A stretch of 27,722 nucleotides of DNA from a virus. This document shows, in pieces, positions 27,346 to 27,722 of this stretch (position 1 is its first letter; each line of letters begins with the position of its first letter). The stretch is from IMG/VR virus record IMGVR_UViG_3300045135_001629, positions 1 through 27,722 of that record, one strand, 5' to 3'. The notes under the pieces were generated by a model, which was not told the DNA's origin, made no database searches, and worked only from the letters and a program-made list of their open reading frames with translations. The position numbers and the translations under genes are program-made.

Positions 27346-27722
27346 TATTTATGTTTATTATTACCGAATACTTTCTCTACTCCCCTAGAACCAAAATATC
27401 CACCTATAACTATAGATAATAAACCTGTGATTGAATCTAATGGATATCCCATATACCATCCAACCACATAAGAAATAGTTAGAAAAATCAAGACTAATGG
27501 GCGAACATTAGATGCCAACCATGATCCTGATCTAGCATCAGCTACCCATCGTCTAGTTGTACCATCTATTTCCGCTCTTTCCAGTCTTAATTTCTCTAAC
27601 GCAATTTCTTTATCTTCATCCGCCATATCAGACCCACCTATAATAGCCTGTATTACATTACCTGCTAGAGTATCACCTGCTACAGCTCCTACAATATTAG
27701 GTATCTTGTCTAGCAGAAACTG
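27345..27722 (-). CDS. Holin-like 3-TM protein, N-terminus beyond window
   Basis: The reading frame is open from the right edge to TAA 27347-27345 (125 codons visible). A shorter form starting at ATG 27626 would lose a hydrophobic, conserved-looking part (F-L-L-D-K-I-P-N-I-V-G-A-V-A-G-D-T-L-A), so the true start lies outside. Next come a charged linker (A-D-E-D-K-E-I-A-L-E-K-L-R-L-E), R-R-W-V-A-D-A-R-S-G-S-W-L-A-S-N-V-R-P, and two hydrophobic spans (L-V-L-I-F-L-T-I-S-Y-V-V-G-W-Y-M and I-T-G-L-L-S-I-V-I-G-G-Y-F-G). This matches the three-TM holin/GTA-holin type. It would open the inner membrane for lysis; no lysin is visible here. Confidence 0.75.
   Translation of the reverse strand, partial: QFLLDKIPNIVGAVAGDTLAGNVIQAIIGGSDMADEDKEIALEKLRLERAEIDGTTRRWVADARSGSWLASNVRPLVLIFLTISYVVGWYMGYPLDSITGLLSIVIGGYFGSRGVEKVFGNNKHK

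Noticed and set aside
1-27722. Integration/lysogeny module or attachment site
   Set aside because: No integrase, excisionase, CI/Cro pair or tRNA-derived repeat was found; the only repressor-like protein is the winged-helix regulator in the replication operon.

Overview
The window looks like most of the genome of a tailed double-stranded DNA bacteriophage (siphovirus-type tail) infecting a member of the Bacteroidetes, probably a flavobacterium. Reasons: the sequence is strongly AT-rich; recognisable promoters have the Bacteroidetes form (TTTG, about 19-21 bases, TAnnTTTG) rather than TTGACA/TATAAT; genes lack clear Shine-Dalgarno sequences; and many proteins resemble families I know from flavobacterial phages. 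Every convincing gene is on the minus strand, so transcription runs from high to low coordinates. No integrase, excisionase or lysogeny switch is visible, so lifestyle is open. The phage assignment is firm; the host is an inference.

Layout in transcription order. (1) 27.7-27.2 kb: a 3-TM holin-like protein running off the right edge and a small basic protein. (2) 27.1-21.7 kb, replication and recombination: a near-leaderless promoter, ERF annealing protein, SSB-like protein, winged-helix regulator, T7-gp4-like primase-helicase, RusA-like resolvase, sigma-like HTH protein, Cys-rich protein, MazG-like protein, PD-(D/E)XK nuclease and several tiny genes. (3) 21.7-17.5 kb: own promoter, small membrane protein, RecE-like exonuclease, DnaA-domain-IV-like protein, small-terminase candidate, large terminase, then a terminator. 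(4) 17.4-16.6 kb: own promoter and terminator around four small genes. (5) 16.6-15.6 kb: a moron-like cassette with its own promoter, operator-like palindrome, four small genes and a terminator. (6) 15.6-14.8 kb: mostly non-coding DNA rich in repeats, palindromes and possible RNA hairpins, with one small gene. (7) 14.8-0 kb: the virion block: tail assembly chaperone, tail completion and gp10-like proteins, three tail-tip proteins, tape measure, XkdF-like prohead protease, scaffold, major capsid, probable tail tube, portal, adaptor-like protein and small genes off the left edge.

Most notable result: the tail assembly chaperone gene carries a T9 slippery run (14258-14266). A -1 slip there opens an 87-codon reading frame that has no start codon of its own before its ATG near the end (14067-14065) and reads like a conserved phage protein. 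The zero frame also stays open for 63 codons past the slip, so about 190 bases appear to be read in two frames. Other points: virion gene order differs from the usual head-then-tail order (portal and capsid come after the tail genes); a recurring TTTGGCAGTTCTAAAA promoter element; terminators placed back-to-back with promoters; two clusters of TATTGAATTCACA repeats flanking the moron-like cassette; and many genes under 60 codons joined by ATGA or TAATG stop-start overlaps.
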